Assembly (NCBI GenBank): GCA_020849765.1
Contig: JADLAY010000079.1
Coordinates: 1 to 64,000 of the forward strand
Length of the DNA: 64,000 nt
Direction of reading: 5' to 3'
Source of the DNA: Anaerolineae bacterium
Lineage (GTDB): Bacteria; Chloroflexota; Anaerolineae; Aggregatilineales; Phototrophicaceae
Of this stretch, positions 34,581-42,596 are shown piece after piece (position 1 is the stretch's first letter; every line of letters begins with the position of its first letter). The position numbers and the translations under genes are program-made. A model generated the notes under the pieces. The model worked only from the letters and a program-made list of their open reading frames with translations, was not told the DNA's origin and did no database searches.

Positions 34581-35615
34581 TCAACGGATCGGCACGGAAT
34601 TGATCTCGCCGTGGATGGTGACGAACGGCGCGTAGATCCAGCCAACCAGGCCTTCCTGCGTGCGCACCTGCAGCCAGAAGTTCTGGCGCGCCTGCACCGT
34701 CCGCCCGATGATTGAGACTTCTTCGCCCCAGGCGATCTGGTCGAGCTGCTGTGTGCGCGCACTCGGACGCACGCGCAGATTCATGACCGAGCGCGGGATG
34801 CCAATCACGTTGCGATCCTGCGCATCGCCGATCGTGTCGAAGACGGTGCCCTCTTCCGGCAGCGCATTCGGGTCGACGCCGCTGATGGTCAGGTAGCGAC
34901 CGCTGGCCCAGCCCTCACGCTCGCCGACGCGGATCTTGTACCACGTGTAAACGCCTTCGCTCTCGTTGCGCGCCAGCACGCTGTAGCCGGTGCTGCCCTG
35001 CGCGGTCGTGACGAACGAGGCGCCCAGGTACGGGCCGGTGCGCACGGCCAACCCACGGACGCCGGTCACGGTCGCCAGCGGGCCGGTGGGGGTGCCACTG
35101 ATGGCTGGCGTCCCCAGGATCAGCCCCAGGTCGCTGGTCGCCACGCTGCCCTGCAGCCAGAAGTACTGGAACTGCACCTGCGCCTGATCGACCAGCTCCA
35201 GGAATTCGACGCGCAGCGTGTGCACGCCAGCGGTCAGCGTCTGCTGGAAGCGGTCGGTCGTGAAGACGCGCCCGATGAACTTGTCGAGCACGAGCGCGCC
35301 GTCGATGTAGACGCGAATGCCGTCATCCGAGGCGGCCACGAACTCATAGGTGCCCTGCTGGAACGTCTGCACCGACTCGAAGCGGACGGTGAAGTTATCC
35401 GTATTGACGCCCTGGAATGGGCTGCTCACGCCCCAGTTGAAGTTGATGCCGTTGATACCGGTCTGGGTCGCGACGACCGGGCAGTTAAAGTCGGTACAGT
35501 TGTAGTAAGACGCTGTCCAGTTCGTGCCGAATTCAGCCTGCGCAGCGATCGGCGCAAGCAAGGCCGCAACCGCAAGCGCCAGCACAACCAATATCAGGGC
35601 AGTAGCTCGCCTCAT
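34581..35615 (-). CDS. Secreted PA14-SH3b domain protein
   Basis: A 344-residue protein: signal peptide (to about residue 27, AQA), a PA14-like beta-barrel (residues 30-155; WTASYYNC, YEFVAASDDGIRVYIDGALV, HTLRVEFLE) and two SH3b-type repeats (about 180-250, GLAVRTGPYLGASF; and 270-340, MNLRVRPSARTQQLDQIAWG). PA14 domains often bind carbohydrate and SH3b domains bind cell-wall peptide or glycan, so a wall-associated binding protein is likely. No catalytic domain or anchor is visible. Confidence 0.85.
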   Translation of the reverse strand: MRRATALILVVLALAVAALLAPIAAQAEFGTNWTASYYNCTDFNCPVVATQTGINGINFNWGVSSPFQGVNTDNFTVRFESVQTFQQGTYEFVAASDDGIRVYIDGALVLDKFIGRVFTTDRFQQTLTAGVHTLRVEFLELVDQAQVQFQYFWLQGSVATSDLGLILGTPAISGTPTGPLATVTGVRGLAVRTGPYLGASFVTTAQGSTGYSVLARNESEGVYTWYKIRVGEREGWASGRYLTISGVDPNALPEEGTVFDTIGDAQDRNVIGIPRSVMNLRVRPSARTQQLDQIAWGEEVSIIGRTVQARQNFWLQVRTQEGLVGWIYAPFVTIHGEINSVPIR

Positions 35616-35832
35616 GACACATCTCCGATGCTGGTGCGGAACTTGTTCCCATTATACATGTACATCTTACCCATCCGGGTGCATGACATGCCAATCCTCC
35701 TAGATAAAGATGGTCGATTTGTCCTACTCGAAAGCTGCAGAAGGCGTTAGAATGCCCGCAACTTTATGCGTTCGGCTGCGTATATCTATTCGAAAGCAAG
35801 ACACGACACCTTAGCCAATTAGGAGACACACG

Positions 35833-36174
35833 ATGTCAGACCAGACGCCTGAAGGGAAGAAGACCTTCACCGAGCAAATCGAAGTGACCGGCAGTCAGCT
35901 GGTTGACCAGTTCAAAGAGATCATCGAGCAGGGCAACGTTCGCCGCGTCATCATCAAGACGCAGGACGGCAAGACACTGCTGGAGATCCCGCTTACCGTC
36001 GGCGCGGCCATCGGCGGCACGCTGTTAATCTTCAACCCGTGGCTGGCGATGCTGGGTGCGCTGGGTGCGCTCGTCGCCCGCGTGACCATCGAGATCGTCC
36101 GCGAAGCGCCGGACACGATCGAAGGAGAGATCAAGGAGAAGGTCGACGACGTCGCCGACCGCCTGAGCGAGTAA
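35833..36174 (+). CDS. DUF4342 domain protein
   Basis: A 113-residue protein with the DUF4342 pattern: FTEQIEVTGSQLVDQFKEII, NVRRVIIKTQDGKTLLEIPL, a hydrophobic stretch (TVGAAIGGTLLIFNPWLAML) and a charged tail. Function of the family is unknown; it is often linked to membrane or stress settings. TTAGGAG precedes the ATG, and a terminator follows, so it is a single-gene unit. Confidence 0.85.
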   Translation: MSDQTPEGKKTFTEQIEVTGSQLVDQFKEIIEQGNVRRVIIKTQDGKTLLEIPLTVGAAIGGTLLIFNPWLAMLGALGALVARVTIEIVREAPDTIEGEIKEKVDDVADRLSE

Positions 36175-36206
36175 GCGCTCAGCGCCAACCTGTACGATCC
36201 ACATCG

Positions 36207-36232
36207 GGGGTGCGCAGCAGTGCACCCCTTTT
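36207..36232 (+). terminator. Terminator after the DUF4342 gene
   Basis: GGGGTGC and GCACCCC pair around an 8-base loop, followed by TTTT. Confidence 0.7.
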
Positions 36233-36304
36233 CATGTGCCTGTATTTCCCCGGCGAGCCTGTATGGACGCCAACTTTGTGTAAGCCTCATCCAAGGAGCA
36301 TGCC

Positions 36305-37837
36305 GTGAACAAAACAAGCCTTCGCACTATCCTCGTCTTCGTCCTCCTCGCGCTCATGTCGACGGTCGCTTATGCTCAGGAGACGACCTTTGTCCCCTTC
36401 AGCGACGATACCTATGGCATTCAGGGCCTTGTCCCGGAGGGCTGGCAGAGCCAGAACAACACGACCATCTACGCGCGCGCGGCCAACGGTTCGGATCTCA
36501 CGACGCTGATCATCCAGTCCGCCCCGCTGACGATTGACTCGCTGTGGCCGCTGATCATGCCGCAGTTCGGCCTGGACGCCGTCCCGGAGAGCACCGGCAC
36601 TTACAGCACCGATGCTTTCGACTGGACGCTCTACAACTTCGACTATTCGCAGGGCAATCTCAGCGTCGAATTCGACCTGGGATTGGCTGAGGTCGGCGGC
36701 AAGACCTACCTGGTCGTCCTGCAGTCGCTGCCCGACGAATACGACGCGCTGCACGAATCCGTCTTCCTGCCCGTGCTCGATTCGATCACGCTGCTTGAAG
36801 AAGAAGCCGTACCCTACGGCGTCGAAGATGTCACCTTCACCAACGGCGACGTCACGCTGGCGGGCACGTTGACCCTGCCGGAGGGCGAAGGACCACATCC
36901 GGCGCTGATCCTGATGAGCGGCTCCGGCCCGCAGGATCGCGACGAGGTCGTCGTGCCGGGCTTCCCGATCTTCAAGCGCATTGCCGATCATCTGACGCGC
37001 AACGGCGTCGCCGTGCTGCGCTATGATGACCGCGGCGTCGGCGAATCGCAGGGCGATTACAAGTCGACCAGCATCTACGACTTCGCCGCCGATGGCGAGG
37101 CGGCCATCGCCTACTTGCAGTCGCGCGAGGACATCAATCCCGATCAGGTCGGCGTCATGGGCCACAGCGAAGGCGGCGTTTATGCCTCTATCATCGGCGC
37201 CAACCCGGACAGCGGCGCCGCGTTCATCATCACCATGGCAGGCCCGGCGGTCGATGGCAAGGCGATCCTGCTCCGCCAGAACGAGCTGATCCTGCAGGTG
37301 AACGGCGCCACCGACGAACAGGTTCAGATGCAGCTCGACTTCCTGAACAGCATCTTCGCACCGATCGCCGACCGTGATTGGGACGCCGTCGCCGAGCTGA
37401 CCCGCGAGCGCGTCACTGCGCAGTGGGAGACGCTGACGGATGCCGAGCGCGCTGCCACCGGCACAGACAATGTGGAGGAATTCGCGCAGCGCGAAGCCGA
37501 CGGCTTCCTGGAGAACTACGCCAACGAATCCTTCGCCACCTTCCTCGACTATGACCCGGTGGAAGGCTGGGCACAGACGACGGTGCCCGTGCTGGGGCTG
37601 TTCGGTAGCCTCGACGTCCAGGTCGACGACGAGCAGAATGCCGGGCCGATGGAAGCCGCGCTGACCGAAGCCGGGAACGAGGACTTCGACGTCGTCACCA
37701 TTGAAGGCGCTAATCACCTGTTCCAGGCGGCTGAAACCGGCGGCATCGCCGAGTACCTGTCGCTGCCCAAGGAATTCACGGCCGATTTCCTGCCGACGAT
37801 CACCGACTGGCTGCTGGAACACGTCGACGTGAACTAG
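36305..37837 (+). CDS. Secreted alpha/beta hydrolase
   Basis: A 510-residue protein: signal peptide (to about residue 23, AYAQ), an N-terminal beta-rich region (25-160) and an alpha/beta-hydrolase core. The oxyanion region LILMSGSGPQDRDE, nucleophile elbow MGHSEGG (near residue 284) and the C-terminal His in GANHLFQ are visible. This layout resembles bacterial serine-aminopeptidase/S33-like exported hydrolases. GTG start with AAGGAG eight bases upstream. Substrate unknown. It has its own terminator. Confidence 0.88.
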   Translation: MNKTSLRTILVFVLLALMSTVAYAQETTFVPFSDDTYGIQGLVPEGWQSQNNTTIYARAANGSDLTTLIIQSAPLTIDSLWPLIMPQFGLDAVPESTGTYSTDAFDWTLYNFDYSQGNLSVEFDLGLAEVGGKTYLVVLQSLPDEYDALHESVFLPVLDSITLLEEEAVPYGVEDVTFTNGDVTLAGTLTLPEGEGPHPALILMSGSGPQDRDEVVVPGFPIFKRIADHLTRNGVAVLRYDDRGVGESQGDYKSTSIYDFAADGEAAIAYLQSREDINPDQVGVMGHSEGGVYASIIGANPDSGAAFIITMAGPAVDGKAILLRQNELILQVNGATDEQVQMQLDFLNSIFAPIADRDWDAVAELTRERVTAQWETLTDAERAATGTDNVEEFAQREADGFLENYANESFATFLDYDPVEGWAQTTVPVLGLFGSLDVQVDDEQNAGPMEAALTEAGNEDFDVVTIEGANHLFQAAETGGIAEYLSLPKEFTADFLPTITDWLLEHVDVN

Positions 37838-37868
37838 GCACCAACGGCATATCCTCGTCCACAGTCAG

Positions 37869-37890
37869 AAGGGCAGCACATGCCCTTTTG
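37869..37890 (+). terminator. Terminator after the alpha/beta hydrolase gene
   Basis: AAGGGCA and TGCCCTT pair around GCACA, followed by TTG. Confidence 0.6.
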
Positions 37891-37924
37891 ACGTGTCAAG
37901 TGAATGCGCTTGAAGACAACAGTG

Positions 37925-37995
37925 TGAACCGCAATGTCGCAAAGGACACGACGAATTGACCTGGGTACATTTGTCCTTTGTGACTTTGCGGTTCA
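37925..37995. repeat. Long imperfect inverted repeat
   Basis: Arms of 24 bases (37925-37948 and 37972-37995) pair at 22 of 24 positions around a 23-base loop; each starts or ends with TGAACCGCAA / TTGCGGTTCA and AAAGGACA / TGTCCTTT. It is not followed by a T-run and lies well past the hydrolase terminator, so it is probably a non-coding element or structured RNA and not a terminator. Confidence 0.6.
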
Positions 37996-38118
37996 AAGCG
38001 AATGTGATGATTCTTCTCGATTGTGTGGGTTGACTCGCAGTCTCAATGCAAGGCCGCTTGCGCGGAACTTCACCCATGCTCTATACTGAAACAAGACTTC
38101 CCATCAGGAGAATCATCG

Positions 38119-38487
38119 GTGAAATCTCGCACAGAACAACTCGTATCCCGCCTGCGCGATCTTCAGACGAGTTCGGGCGACGTCGAAGCGGCGGCGATCG
38201 TCAGCGTTGACGGTTTGAGCATTGCCTCGCTGCTGCCGGTCGGCACCGAGGAAGACCGCGTGAGCGCCATGTCCGCGGCCATGCAATCGCTGGGCGAACG
38301 CATTTCCACCGAGTTGGGCCGCGGCGCGCTGCAGCAGGTCTACGTCAAGGGCGAGAACGGCTACGTCATCCTGACGTCGGTCGGCGATGAGGCCGTGTTG
38401 ACTGTGCTGGCACGTAAAGAAGCCCGCCTGGGCTTGATCTTCCTGGACATTGGGCGCGCCAAACAAGACCTGGAGCAGCTCCTCTGA
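38119..38487 (+). CDS. Roadblock/LC7 domain protein
   Basis: A 122-residue protein with the roadblock fold pattern: QLVSRLRDLQTSSGDVEAAAIVSVDGLSIAS, then MQSLGERISTELGRG and YVILTSVGDEAVLTVLARKE. Bacterial roadblock proteins regulate small Ras-like GTPases (MglA type) and multimerise. The GTG at 38119 is chosen because AGGAG lies eight bases upstream. A V4R-domain gene follows 46 bases later and a Crp-type regulator after that, suggesting a signalling cluster. Confidence 0.88.
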   Translation: MKSRTEQLVSRLRDLQTSSGDVEAAAIVSVDGLSIASLLPVGTEEDRVSAMSAAMQSLGERISTELGRGALQQVYVKGENGYVILTSVGDEAVLTVLARKEARLGLIFLDIGRAKQDLEQLL

Positions 38488-38533
38488 TTAGCCGCCCAGG
38501 CTGAGCGACCTCCGCGGGAAAGATCGCTATGCC

Positions 38534-39160
38534 GTGACCGATTCATCCGACCTGTTTTACCCCAACCGATTCGCGCGGCTGCTCATCCAGGCGATGCAGA
38601 CCGAACTTGGCGCCTATTCGACCGAGTCGCTGCTCAAGAATGCCGGGCTGCCGTCGGATCTGCCGCCCGATGACCTGGAGCGCGTCTATCCGTTCACGCG
38701 GCTGTCAGCCATCAACCACGGTCTGTTTGATATGTATGGCGACCAGGGCGCGCGCGGGCTGGCGCAGACCGTTGGGCGCGCGTGGTTCACGCCCGGCCTG
38801 GCGACGCTGGGGGCGTTCGCGGCCTTCACCGATCCGGCCTTCATGGCGCTGCCCGGCCAGACGCGCGCGGACGTCGGGCTTAAGGTGCTGGCGGAGATCT
38901 TCTCGCGCCTGAGCGATCAGGACGGCCACATCGAGGCGAGCCCGCACGGCCACCGCTGGATCGTCGAGCACAGCCCGTTCATCTTCGAGAACGTCGAAGC
39001 CCCTGTCTGCTATCTGCTCGCCGGGCTGGCTGCCTCGTGCCTGAGCGCCGCGACCGGCGGCGACGCCTTCTACATCACCGAGGTCGAGTGTCGCGCATCC
39101 GGCGCGCCGCACTGCATCTTCGCCATCGGGCAGGCGGGCCGCGCGCGTGATAGCCTATAA
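38534..39160 (+). CDS. V4R (4-vinyl-reductase-like) domain protein
   Basis: A 208-residue protein. The C-terminal half (about residues 120-200) has the V4R pattern with cysteines and GDAFYITEVECRASGAPHCIFAI, a small-molecule or zinc-binding sensor fold. The N-terminal half (FYPNRFARLLIQAMQTELG) is helical, like the heme/hydrocarbon-binding N-regions of such proteins. GTG start. It pairs with the roadblock gene upstream; V4R and roadblock genes often occur together in Chloroflexota and Archaea signalling sets, to my knowledge. Confidence 0.8.
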   Translation: MTDSSDLFYPNRFARLLIQAMQTELGAYSTESLLKNAGLPSDLPPDDLERVYPFTRLSAINHGLFDMYGDQGARGLAQTVGRAWFTPGLATLGAFAAFTDPAFMALPGQTRADVGLKVLAEIFSRLSDQDGHIEASPHGHRWIVEHSPFIFENVEAPVCYLLAGLAASCLSAATGGDAFYITEVECRASGAPHCIFAIGQAGRARDSL

Positions 39161-39226
39161 TCCATTCGAGCGCTGATGCTCACACGCAGACCAGCCGGTT
39201 CAGAATAGTCGTCAGACAACTCAAAA

Positions 39227-39895
39227 ATGACGTCGTTTAAGAGCTATATTGAATCCATTCTCTATTTTGAAGGCATCGCCGAGGATGACCTGGCGTACAT
39301 CACGGAACACAGCCTGCTGCGGACCTTCTCCGCGGGCGAGATGATCTTCATCGAAGGCGAACCCGCCGACGGCCTGTGGATCGTCGAGGCGGGCCACGTC
39401 AAGATCTTCAAGCTCAACGCCGATGGCAGCGAACACATCCTGCATCTGCTCGGCCCCGGCAAGTCCTTCAACGACATCGCGACCCTGGATGGCGGCGCGA
39501 ACCCGGCCAATGCGACGATCCTGAGCGACGAAGCACAGCTCTGGCTGGTGCCGTCCGCGGTCATTGCCGAAGTCCTGGCCCGTGACCCGCGGATTGCCTC
39601 GAATGTCATCCGGCTGCTGGCGCTGCGCGTGCGCTCGCTCGTCGGCCAGATCGAAGATCTCGCACTCTATTCCGTGGTGGTGCGGCTGGCGCGCTTCCTG
39701 CTCAAGCAGGCCGAAGATCCCTCGCTCAGCGGCCCCGGCATCACGCGCACCGCGATTGCCGCGCACATCAACACCACGCCGCAGACGATCAGCAACATGC
39801 TCCATTCGCTCGAACAGGCGGGGGCGATCACGTTCAATCGCCACCGGATCGTGATCGTGGACGAGCGCATCCTGCGTTCCATCGCGCTGCTGTAG
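39227..39895 (+). CDS. Crp/Fnr-family transcriptional regulator
   Basis: A 222-residue regulator with a cNMP-binding beta-roll (residues 15-120; GEMIFIEGEPADGLWIVEAGHVKIFK), a dimer helix and a Crp-type winged HTH (about 170-205; TRTAIAAHINTTPQTISNML). It contains no cysteine, so it cannot hold an Fe-S cluster as FNR does; a heme/NO (DNR-like) or nucleotide ligand is possible. It is 180 bases upstream of a ferredoxin-nirK operon that carries an FNR-geometry dyad, so it may be that operon's regulator. Confidence 0.9.
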   Translation: MTSFKSYIESILYFEGIAEDDLAYITEHSLLRTFSAGEMIFIEGEPADGLWIVEAGHVKIFKLNADGSEHILHLLGPGKSFNDIATLDGGANPANATILSDEAQLWLVPSAVIAEVLARDPRIASNVIRLLALRVRSLVGQIEDLALYSVVVRLARFLLKQAEDPSLSGPGITRTAIAAHINTTPQTISNMLHSLEQAGAITFNRHRIVIVDERILRSIALL

Positions 39896-39926
39896 ATCGC
39901 TCGAAACAAGATACCCCGATCATAAC

Positions 39927-39950
39927 GTAGGGGCGCATCACGATGCGCCC
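39927..39950. repeat. GTAGGGGCGCATC hairpin repeat or terminator
   Basis: GGGCGCATC pairs with GATGCGCCC around a 2-base loop, preceded by GTAGG, as in the REP-like family at 19301. It is 31 bases past the Crp gene and could end its transcript. Confidence 0.5.
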
Positions 39951-39969
39951 AAGGCCAATTTTCCCCGAC

Positions 39970-39983
39970 TTAAGCCAGCTTAA
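39970..39983. promoter_or_regulatory. Crp/Fnr-type operator candidate
   Basis: TTAAG-CCAG-CTTAA is a perfect 14-base dyad with the 5-4-5 geometry of FNR/DNR boxes (TTGAT-N4-ATCAA). Centred at 39976.5, a class II start site at 40018 would put the -10 hexamer at 40006-40011, where TACCCT stands. It lies 95 bases before the ferredoxin ATG. Confidence 0.5.
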
Positions 39984-40078
39984 ATACAAACGCTCCTGAC
40001 CATCCTACCCTGAAGCCAGAGTTCGCAGCAGATGCGCTGGCCGATGCCGGTGCCATCTCTACAGGAGACAGCAGACGC

Positions 40079-40309
40079 ATGATCCCGATCAGCGATCCAT
40101 GGATGCCGCGCATCGATCGCGGCTTATGCACCGGCTGTGGCGACTGCATCGCCCGCTGCCCGACAGGGGCGCTGGGGCGGAAGGAAGACAAAGCCACGTT
40201 GGTGCAGCCCGCTCTGTGCACGTACTGCGCAGCCTGTGAAGACGTGTGCCCGGTCGGCGCCATCGAGCTGCCTTATTTGATTGTGAAACAAGGGGGGTAT
40301 GAAACGTGA
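40079..40309 (+). CDS. 2[4Fe-4S] ferredoxin
   Basis: A 76-residue protein with two classic clusters: CTGCGDCIARCP (CxxCxxCxxxCP) and CTYCAACEDVCP. It transfers electrons in the cytosol. GTGA overlap with the nirK start makes it the first gene of the nirK operon. Whether it delivers electrons to the exported NirK is doubtful across the membrane; a role in maturation or a linked redox step is possible. Confidence 0.9.
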   Translation: MIPISDPWMPRIDRGLCTGCGDCIARCPTGALGRKEDKATLVQPALCTYCAACEDVCPVGAIELPYLIVKQGGYET

Positions 40310-41817
40310 ATAATCGAGAACCTAATCCCAACGTCGTCGCCGCCATTCTGATCGGCTTCGCGGTTCTGTTCATGGCAATACTGCCGGTGCGGATCGATAT
40401 CGTGCCGACCAGCGTCGAAGCACAAGAAACACCTTCTCAAACGGAACCCGTCTCCGCGAACCAACCTGAAGCGCAAGTCGTCGAATACACGCTGCGGACG
40501 GTGCTGGGGCAGACGCCGCCCATGGCTTTCATTGGCGTTGGCGGTGACATCGACGGCCAGATCAACCCGCCGCTGTCGGCGAACGTCGGCGATACCGTAC
40601 GCATCACTGTGATCAACGGCGACCCGGTGCTGCACAACCTGACGATTGATGAGTTCGCCGTTTCCACGGGCGATCTGTTGCAGCAGGAGCAAACGGCGAC
40701 CATCGAATTCACGGCCAATCGGCTCGGCGAGTTCGTCTATTACTGCGCGACGCCCGGCCACCGCGAGGTTGGCATGTGGGGCACGCTGACCATCACCGGC
40801 GAAGCCTCTGGCGAGGTCGCCTACGCCGCAGCGCCCGCTGAGACGGCGCCGGTGCCGACCGTCGCGCCCGCGCTGGCGGATGCCGTCTCGGTCGTGCGCA
40901 ATCCCGCCGACCTGCCCGTTCCGGTCGGCGACCGCGGCCCAATGGACGTGCGCGTCGATCTGACCGCGATCGAGGTCAACGGCATCCTGGCCGATGGCAC
41001 CACTTATCGCTATTTCACCTTCGACGGGCAGATCCCTGGCCCGATGATCCGCGTCCGCGTGGGCGATACGGTCGATCTGCACGTCCACAACGACACCAGC
41101 AGCCAATTGCAGCACTCGATTGACCTGCACGCCGTGACCGGCCCCGGCGGCGGTGCCGTCTTCACCCAGACCAACCCGGGGCAGGAGACCGCCTTCACCT
41201 TTCAGGCGCTGATTCCGGGCGTCTACGTCTACCACTGCGCGACGCCGAGCGTCGCCCATCACATCGCCAGCGGCATGTTCGGGTTGATCGTGGTCGAGCC
41301 GCCCGGCGGTCTGCCCCCAGTCGACCGCGAGTTCTACGTGATGCAGAGCGAGATCTACACCGCCGAACCCTTTGGCACGAAGGGCCACCTGACCTTTGAT
41401 CATGCGGCGATGCTTGACGAGCGGCCCCAATATTACGTCTTCAACGGCGCGGCCAATGCGCTGGCGAGCGATGAAAACGCCTTGCGCGCCAATGTCGGCG
41501 AGACCGTGCGCATTTTCTTCGGCGTCGGCGGGCCGAACGCGATCTCGTCGTTCCACGTCATCGGCGAGATTTTCGACCGCGTCTACAACTATGGCTCTTT
41601 GACGACCGCGCCGATGACCGGTGTCCAGACAACGCTGGTGCCGCCCGGCGGCGCGACCATGGTCGAGTTCGGGCTGGAAGTGCCGGGACGCTACATCCTG
41701 GTCGATCATGCGCTGGCTCGGCTGGAGCGCGGGCTGGCGGGCTATCTCTACGTCGAGGGTGAGGAAAACCCAGCCATCTTCCATGGCGAAGGGGCAGCGG
41801 ATACCTCCGGTCACTGA
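40306..41817 (+). CDS. nirK: Copper nitrite reductase with N-terminal cupredoxin domain (NirK type)
   Basis: 503 residues: N-terminal signal anchor, a plastocyanin-like domain (about 60-165; LHN and YYCATPGHREVGM type 1 copper ligands), and a two-domain NirK core. Core ligands are intact: type 1 His270, Cys311, His319, Met324; type 2 His275, His310, His468; catalytic Asp273 and His417 (SSFHVIGE). The core resembles AniA/NirK and would reduce nitrite to NO. GTG start after AGGGGGG, overlapping the ferredoxin stop. The extra domain may be an electron donor fused to the enzyme. Confidence 0.92.
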   Translation: MNNREPNPNVVAAILIGFAVLFMAILPVRIDIVPTSVEAQETPSQTEPVSANQPEAQVVEYTLRTVLGQTPPMAFIGVGGDIDGQINPPLSANVGDTVRITVINGDPVLHNLTIDEFAVSTGDLLQQEQTATIEFTANRLGEFVYYCATPGHREVGMWGTLTITGEASGEVAYAAAPAETAPVPTVAPALADAVSVVRNPADLPVPVGDRGPMDVRVDLTAIEVNGILADGTTYRYFTFDGQIPGPMIRVRVGDTVDLHVHNDTSSQLQHSIDLHAVTGPGGGAVFTQTNPGQETAFTFQALIPGVYVYHCATPSVAHHIASGMFGLIVVEPPGGLPPVDREFYVMQSEIYTAEPFGTKGHLTFDHAAMLDERPQYYVFNGAANALASDENALRANVGETVRIFFGVGGPNAISSFHVIGEIFDRVYNYGSLTTAPMTGVQTTLVPPGGATMVEFGLEVPGRYILVDHALARLERGLAGYLYVEGEENPAIFHGEGAADTSGH

Positions 41818-41888
41818 TCTCGGTGCTAAGCCGGCAGTGTACGAAATTGCTGGCTTAGCCATGTTTTGGGAAGTAGAGGAGAAGACTC

Positions 41889-42119
41889 ATGAACCAGATC
41901 GATGCGCGCACCCTTCCGCCGCGTGAGCGCCACCCGGCGATTTTCAATGCCTTCGACCGGCTGCAACCGGGCGAGTCGTTTGAGCTGATCAACGATCACC
42001 CGCCGACGCCGCTCTACTATCAGTTCCTCCATGAGCGCGCCGGGCTGTTTGAGTGGGACAATCTGGAACAAGGCCCGGAACTATGGCGCGTGCGCATCAC
42101 GCGGAAAGGCGGCAACTAA
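41889..42119 (+). CDS. DUF2249 domain protein
   Basis: A 76-residue protein with the DUF2249 pattern IDARTLPPRERHPAIFNAFDRLQPGESFELINDHPP and the later EWDNLEQGPELWRVRITR (short motifs RERHP and NDHPP). This small family is commonly encoded with denitrification and NO-related genes. AAGTAGAGGAG precedes the ATG. The stop is 4 bases from the cupin start, so it is part of the nirK operon. Confidence 0.85.
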   Translation: MNQIDARTLPPRERHPAIFNAFDRLQPGESFELINDHPPTPLYYQFLHERAGLFEWDNLEQGPELWRVRITRKGGN

Positions 42120-42123
42120 GCCG

Positions 42124-42453
42124 ATGGACGAACGTGTTTACACCCTCGTCGAAGATCTGGCCGGGATGATCGGGGCGATCCAGCCGGACAGCATCGTCAG
42201 CCGCACCTTCTACAGGGACGACCATCTCAAAGCCATCCTGTTTGGCTTCGACGCCGGGCAGGAACTTTCGGAGCACACGGCCAGCCAGGCCGCCATCATC
42301 CAGATCGTGCGCGGAGACGCAACGATCACGCTCGGTGACGATCGCCATGAGCTGAGCGCCGGGGCCTGGCTCTACATGCCGCCGCGCCTCAAACACAGCG
42401 TGCTTGCCAAGACGCCGCTGCACATGCTGCTGTTGATGTTGGGGGCAGACTGA
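42124..42453 (+). CDS. Cupin-domain protein
   Basis: A 109-residue single-cupin protein. Motif 1 is partial (GQELSEHTASQAAIIQIVRG) with one His and Glu pair; motif 2 reads PPRLKHSV. A metal-binding His pair is present but incomplete compared with classic cupins. It is the last gene of the ferredoxin-nirK-DUF2249 operon, 4 bases after the DUF2249 stop. Small cupins occur with nitrogen-oxide genes; a metal or ligand sensor role is a guess. Confidence 0.82.
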   Translation: MDERVYTLVEDLAGMIGAIQPDSIVSRTFYRDDHLKAILFGFDAGQELSEHTASQAAIIQIVRGDATITLGDDRHELSAGAWLYMPPRLKHSVLAKTPLHMLLLMLGAD

Positions 42454-42596
42454 GACGCCGACGGGAGGTTCCACCCGGCGCGAGCGTCCACGTCGCCGAT
42501 GCGTCGGTCAGACGTTGAGGAATGATGATCCGTATCGCCCTTATAATCGTATAATCGAAACGGACGCTCGCCCGAACACACCCCGAAGGATAGTGC

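Noticed and set aside
40273..41862. Antisense frame of 529 residues over nirK
   Set aside because: It is opposite an enzyme with every copper ligand intact, and its composition is that of a shadow frame.
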